A stretch of 64,000 bases of DNA from DASVEG01 sp035540495 (GTDB lineage: Bacteria; Actinomycetota; Acidimicrobiia; Acidimicrobiales; CADCTF01): positions 1-64,000 of the forward strand of contig DATLGL010000047.1 of NCBI GenBank assembly GCA_035540495.1. The letters run 5' to 3'. The translations under genes were made by a program, and so were the position numbers. The notes under the pieces were generated by a model. The model saw nothing but the letters and a program-made list of their open reading frames with translations. It was not told where the DNA came from and ran no database searches. Below are positions 60,339 through 64,000 of the stretch, piece after piece (position 1 is the stretch's first letter; each line of letters starts with the position of its first letter).

Positions 60339-60862
60339 TGGACGAACTCGCGTCGGCAGCAGCCCTCGTCCTCGCCATCGTGTTCGTGTGGGCGGGCGTG
60401 GCCAAGCTCGCCCGTCCGAGCGACACCGCGGAGTCGTTCGCGGCGCTGGGGTTGCCCGCGGCGAAAGCACTTGCCCGGGTCGTCCCCGTGGTCGAGCTGG
60501 CGCTCGCCGCGGGCCTCGTGTTCCGCCCCGCGGTCGCATCCTGGGCCGCGCTCGTGGTGCTCGGCGCGTTCACCTTCGTGATCTGGGTGGCCATCCACCG
60601 AGGCGTGCAGGCGCCGTGCAACTGCTTCGGGTCGGCCCGGAAGGAGCCGGTGTCGACGCTCGAGCTCGTGCGCAACGCGATGCTCGCCGGGCTCGCGGTC
60701 ATCGCCACCGCGGCCCACGGCGCCGCTGGATGGCCCGGGGTGCCTTCGGTCATCGCGATCACGGTGATCGTCGCGTTCGGCCGGCTCTCCCTCGCGCTGG
60801 CCGAGTTCCGGCGGACGGGCGGGCGGATCTTCCCGACGATGCCCGGCGGATCTCCGCGATGA
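60338..60862 (+). CDS. MauE-like redox-associated membrane protein
   Basis: 174 aa, four membrane segments (PF07291, MauE/DoxX-like). It opens with a VLAIVFVWAGVAKLARP span typical of the family, and the cytoplasm- or membrane-face motif APCNCFGSA places Cys94 and Cys96 as a redox-active CxC pair. In methylotrophs MauE works with MauD to form the disulfides of the methylamine dehydrogenase small subunit. Here the partner genes follow directly: ATGA overlap with a thioredoxin-like gene, then the Cys-rich protein. The start overlaps the previous stop. Confidence 0.85.
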   Translation: MDELASAAALVLAIVFVWAGVAKLARPSDTAESFAALGLPAAKALARVVPVVELALAAGLVFRPAVASWAALVVLGAFTFVIWVAIHRGVQAPCNCFGSARKEPVSTLELVRNAMLAGLAVIATAAHGAAGWPGVPSVIAITVIVAFGRLSLALAEFRRTGGRIFPTMPGGSPR

Positions 60863-61332
60863 GCGGGTCGGTCTGGGTCGTCAGCTACGTGCTCCTGTGG
60901 CTCGCCGTCGTGGGACTCACGGTGGTCGTCATCGCGTTGCTTCGCCAGGTCGGCGTTCTCCACGCTCGCCTGCAGCCGCTCGGCGTCCATCCCGCAGGGG
61001 AGGGGCCGCACGAGGGAGAACCGGCGCCGCCGCTTCCCGCCGTCGACTACTCCGACGCAGCGGCGACCCTCGTCACCTTCACCTCGCCGACGTGCACGGT
61101 GTGCGAGCAGTTGGCTCCCTCGTTGCGCGCACTCGAGGCGCAGTACGGCGACGTGAGGCTCGTAGAGATCGCGATGAACGCCGACACGAGCGCGGTGTTC
61201 TCGGCCTTCGCCGTCCGTTCGACGCCGTACCTCGTGGCCGTCGACCGCGAGGGGATCGTGCGCGGCAAGGGAGTCGCGAACTCGTTGGAACAAGCGGAGG
61301 TCCTGGTGGAGGAAGCGCTCGCCGATGCCTGA
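60859..61332 (+). CDS. Membrane-anchored thioredoxin-like protein (MauD-like)
   Basis: 157 aa; ATG 60859 in an ATGA overlap. One N-terminal anchor (VSYVLLWLAVVGLTVVVIALL) is followed by a Pro/Gly-rich linker and a thioredoxin domain on the outer face. The active site is Cys79-Thr-Val-Cys82 (SPTCTVCEQ) and the cis-proline is in VRSTPYLVAV. It likely keeps or makes disulfides in the Cys-rich protein encoded next, with electrons relayed through MauE-like and CcdA-like membrane proteins. The end overlaps the following gene by 8 nt. Confidence 0.85.
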   Translation: MSGSVWVVSYVLLWLAVVGLTVVVIALLRQVGVLHARLQPLGVHPAGEGPHEGEPAPPLPAVDYSDAAATLVTFTSPTCTVCEQLAPSLRALEAQYGDVRLVEIAMNADTSAVFSAFAVRSTPYLVAVDREGIVRGKGVANSLEQAEVLVEEALADA

Positions 61333-62749
61333 GCTCGACGGGATCGCTGAGGGAGCGGCGCGCTGGCTCGCTCGCCGGCACACACGGCGGTCGTTCCTCG
61401 GGCGTCTCGGCAGGGGAGCCGTGTTCGTGGCCGGCGGATCGACGCTGGCGACGCTTCTGCTCGAGCAGGAGGCCGAGGCTCGGGTGTGCGGGCAGTCCGG
61501 CGTGAGCACCAAGTGCGACACCTACGACTGCGGCGACGTGTGGGGCTGGTGCTGGTACGCCTCAGGGTGTTGCGCGGGCGGCGAGCTCAAGAAGATCTGC
61601 GACTGCTGCCGCGCCGACCACCCGAACGTGCACGGGTACTGCCCGAGCGGCACGAACGTGCTGTGCATCGTCGAGAGCTGCGGCGCCGATCCGCGGGTGC
61701 AGGTCGTCTCGCTTCGCCGGGTCACCACCGACGAGGTGATCGCCGCGTCCGCGCTGGCGTCCCGCGCTCGCGCAGGCGAGGGCCAGGGCCCCGTGGTCTG
61801 GATGGTGAACGCAGCCGACCCGTTGTTGGCTGCCGTCGTCGCCCCGGTCGCGGTGCGGGCGAACGCCATCCTTCTCCTGACCGATGGATCCGGGCTCGCC
61901 GCGCAGACGATCGCGGAGCTCCAGCGGCTCGGCACGGCGCGCGCGGTCCTCGCCGGCACCGGCATCGGCCCGGGGGTCGAGCAAGCCCTCGCGCGTTATG
62001 GGATCGTCGCCGAGCGCCATGAACCGTCGGCCGACGCGATCGTGATGTCGCGCCGCACGACCGAGGAACTGCTTGCCGCCGGAGCTCGACGGGTGGTCTG
62101 CATCGAACCCGCCGGCTTCTCGCTCGCCGCCGCGCCACTGGCCGGAGCGCTCGCGGCGGCGAAGGGGTACCCCGTCGTGATCGGCGTCGACGCCGCACGT
62201 GAGCTGTCGGTCCGAGCAGCGGGAGCGCGACCTGTGCTCACGTACATGGTGGGGCCTGAAGCGGCATCGCGGGCCGGCGAGGTGCAAGGCGGCCACCCGT
62301 TCCACTCAGCCGACTGGGCCTCGTTGTCGTCGGAGATGTTCACCGCGGCGTTCCAGACCGAGAACGTCGGGGGTGGGCGGCTCGCCCTCGTACCCGCAGG
62401 TTCCCCTGCGCTGCACGGAGCGCTGAGCTTCGGCGGGCCGATCCTGGTGCACGGCTCAGGCGTGTTGGAAGGCGTCCGCGACGCGCTGTTCCAGTCGCGC
62501 GATCGCTTCCGGTCGGCAGCGCTGATCGGCGGCGCGAACGCTCTGTCGACACAGGCGTACTACGAGTTGCAGTCGATCGTGAACGGCTTCGAGGCCCACA
62601 AGCTCATCGGCGTCGCGGGCCAGGGACTTCCGGTGATCGACCAGCCGCTGGCCGAACGCCCGGTCGGTCTCGCCCGCCGGTCGAGCGCGAGTCAGGTGCA
62701 GGCGGAGTCGCGGTACTGGACCGACCGGGTCCGCTCCCTCGGCTCCTGA
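61325..62749 (+). CDS. Tat-exported protein: 12-Cys methylamine-dehydrogenase-light-chain-like domain fused to cell-wall-binding repeats
   Basis: 474 aa. A twin-arginine signal (Arg21-Arg22 in RRSFLGRLGRG) implies folding, and perhaps cofactor insertion, before export. Residues 55-119 hold 12 cysteines (55, 64, 69, 76, 82, 83, 92, 94, 95, 106, 114, 119), the number in the methylamine dehydrogenase light chain. ICDCC and CPSGT resemble its core, but the C-terminal half with the second cofactor Trp is missing, and Cys114 sits where Trp57 would be. Residues from about 125 look like CWB2 wall-binding repeats (DPLLAAVVAPVAVRANAILLLT, SLAAAPLAGALAAAKGYPVVI). A redox function at the wall is inferred. 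Confidence 0.7.
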   Translation: MPELDGIAEGAARWLARRHTRRSFLGRLGRGAVFVAGGSTLATLLLEQEAEARVCGQSGVSTKCDTYDCGDVWGWCWYASGCCAGGELKKICDCCRADHPNVHGYCPSGTNVLCIVESCGADPRVQVVSLRRVTTDEVIAASALASRARAGEGQGPVVWMVNAADPLLAAVVAPVAVRANAILLLTDGSGLAAQTIAELQRLGTARAVLAGTGIGPGVEQALARYGIVAERHEPSADAIVMSRRTTEELLAAGARRVVCIEPAGFSLAAAPLAGALAAAKGYPVVIGVDAARELSVRAAGARPVLTYMVGPEAASRAGEVQGGHPFHSADWASLSSEMFTAAFQTENVGGGRLALVPAGSPALHGALSFGGPILVHGSGVLEGVRDALFQSRDRFRSAALIGGANALSTQAYYELQSIVNGFEAHKLIGVAGQGLPVIDQPLAERPVGLARRSSASQVQAESRYWTDRVRSLGS

Positions 62750-62750
62750 C

Positions 62751-64000
62751 GTGACGTTCCTCGTCGCGGTCGCGCTCGTCGCCGCGTTGTTGGCCGCGGT
62801 GCGCTCGCTCTGGTCGCCCTGAGGCCTGTCCGTCGCCGAGACGGTGGTGCCCTCGGTCCGGGGGCCGAAGCGCATCCTGGTCGCGTCCCTGCTGACGATC
62901 TCGTCCGCCGGCTCCGGCGCGCTCACCGGGTTCGTCCTGGGCGTCATCGGCGAGGCCTTCGGCGTTGCTGACGTGCCGCGGTGGGCAGTCGTCGTCGCGG
63001 CAGCGCTCGTCGTCGTGGTCGATGCGTTCGTCCCGCCGCTGTCGGTCCGACGGCAGGTGCCGCAGCTGTGGGGTCGGGTCTTCGACGTGCGCACGACGGC
63101 CGTTCTCTACGGGCTGCGGCTGGGCGTCGGCCCGCTGACCATCCTCCGGACGTGGTGGTGGTGGTTCGCCGTCGTCACCGCCGCGCTGGCGGGCGTGTGG
63201 TGGTCGGTGGCGGTGGGTGCGTCGTTCGGCGTGGCCCGGATCCTCGTGATGCTCGGCGCCGGCACACGAGCCGGCTGCATGCGGCGGAGCGAGCGACTGG
63301 CGATCGCTTCTGGTGCTGGCGTCCTCGCGGTGATCGTGGTCGCTGCGCTCGCTCTTCCGGAGGAGCTCGCAGGCGATGACCGCAGCTCTGCGTCGAGATC
63401 GCGCGCGCCGGCGCCCTCTGCCGCTCCGACGAACGACGGGAGCGCAGCGCCGTCGACGTCGAGTGTCCCCGCGCCGAGGGCGATCCCCGCCGACCCCGGC
63501 CTGGTATTGGCGCTCCCCGCCGACATCGGCGAGCGGTATGAGCTCATCCCCGACGATCCTGGTCGAGCGTTGGGAGCGCTCGACCTCGCCACCGCGGCCG
63601 CCATCGAGCAGGACGAACCCGCTGAGCGCTCACTCCTCGAGACCCGCCGGTTCCAGATCGGCCACGCGCGTGCCTGGCGACACCGCGACGGCCGGGTCGC
63701 CTATGTCGCCGCGTACCGCTTCGGCTCCGCTGACGACGCCGCTGCCTACCTCGTCGACGGGTTCATAACGCTCGAGAGCCGCGGAGCGCGCGTCTACGGG
63801 CTCGCCTCGCCGGCAGGCGCTAGAGGATTCAGCCAGGCCGCCAGCGCGGGGGAGACGAGCGAGGTCGCCCACGGTGTCGGCTTCACCAGAGGGGACGTGC
63901 TCGTCCTGGTCGTGGAGACCTCGCGTGGTTCCGCAGCCACTCCGTCGGGCGCTCAGCGGATCGCCCAACTGGTCGAGATGTCTGTGGCCGAACCTCGATC
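62751..64000 (+). CDS. CcdA/MauF-like membrane protein with an in-frame UGA (candidate selenoprotein), 3' end beyond window
   Basis: GTG 62751 opens 23 codons of one membrane span ending LWSP. An in-frame TGA (62820-62822) follows, then GLSVAETVVPSVRGPKR and an open frame of over 390 codons to the window edge. From memory, homologues have an unbroken WSPCGLS, so the UGA replaces a redox cysteine. The rest has about five more spans (ALLTIS-GALTGFVLGV region, AVVVAAALVVVV, TWWWWFAVVTAALAG, ASFGVARILVML, VLAVIVVAALALP), then a Ser/Pro/Ala linker and an external domain. If UGA is a plain stop, a 23-aa peptide is followed by a gene starting at GTG 62844 or 62847. Confidence 0.6.
62849..62865 (+). 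promoter_or_regulatory. Candidate bacterial SECIS hairpin
   Basis: GCCCTC pairs with GGGGGC (one G-U) around the loop GGTCC. The loop begins 32 nt after the in-frame TGA, within the 16-37 nt range described for bacterial SECIS elements, and has G in its first positions and GGUC as in the E. coli fdhF element. A second, 5-bp hairpin (CCGTC/GACGG, 62830-62844) lies between. In DNA this GC-rich such hairpins also arise by chance. Confidence 0.4.

Noticed and set aside
61325..62749. Genuine methylamine dehydrogenase light chain
   Set aside because: Domain is about half length, the region for the second cofactor Trp is missing, and no large subunit is encoded nearby.

Overview
The window is about 69-70% GC, densely coding, with many 4-nt start/stop overlaps (GTGA, ATGA, TTGA) and frequent GTG/TTG starts. 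Gene content points to a free-living, Gram-positive, high-GC actinobacterium, most likely of the class Acidimicrobiia (Ilumatobacter-like). The reasons are an AftD-type arabinofuranosyltransferase outside an obvious mycolate context, a secreted protein of GYW repeats of a kind common in that class, and leaderless-looking starts. No rRNA, tRNA, CRISPR array, insertion sequence or phage gene is visible. No gene-free stretch exceeds 300 nt; the longest are 52045-52237, 10031-10171 and 33572-33691.

Layout. 1-8105: the end of a membrane protein, a bidirectional terminator, a SpoIIE-type phosphatase, a KhtT/KhtU-like K+/H+ antiporter pair with a flavodoxin-like protein, an SDR, a zinc metallopeptidase, an MFS transporter and a YihY/BrkB protein. 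8106-10171: thiG-thiH behind a TPP riboswitch. 10172-33571: a roughly 23-kb cell-envelope glycan locus with GT-C enzymes (GT39-like, PIG-V-like, two paralogous pairs or families, AftD-like), a polyprenyl-phosphate mannose synthase, two GT2-methyltransferase fusions, a GT4, a UDP-galactopyranose-mutase-like flavoprotein and an acyltransferase. Polyprenyl-linked sugars made on the cytoplasmic side are presumably used by the GT-C enzymes outside. 33692-39676: a complete five-gene peptide/nickel-type ABC importer followed by a possible 29-aa membrane peptide.

39712-44285: lipoyl metabolism, with dihydrolipoyl dehydrogenase, an E2 acyltransferase and a single gene that encodes both LipB and LipA. 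44282-50649: SRPBCC proteins, PEP carboxylase, an M24 peptidase, a divergent SDR and a membrane protein. 50646-52044: two exported proteins on the minus strand. 52238-59446: metH, an ABC-F ATPase, a PduO-type cobalamin adenosyltransferase and leucyl aminopeptidase.

59493-64000 is the most unusual part. It is one compact operon of a secreted 42-residue-repeat protein, a MauE-like membrane protein, a membrane-anchored thioredoxin-like protein, a Tat-exported protein with a 12-cysteine methylamine-dehydrogenase-light-chain-like domain fused to cell-wall-binding repeats, and a CcdA/MauF-like membrane protein. The last gene carries an in-frame UGA exactly where the family, as I remember it, has a conserved cysteine, and a hairpin with a GGUC loop lies 32 nt downstream. 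It is a candidate selenoprotein in a methylamine-dehydrogenase-like redox system that lacks the known dehydrogenase subunits.
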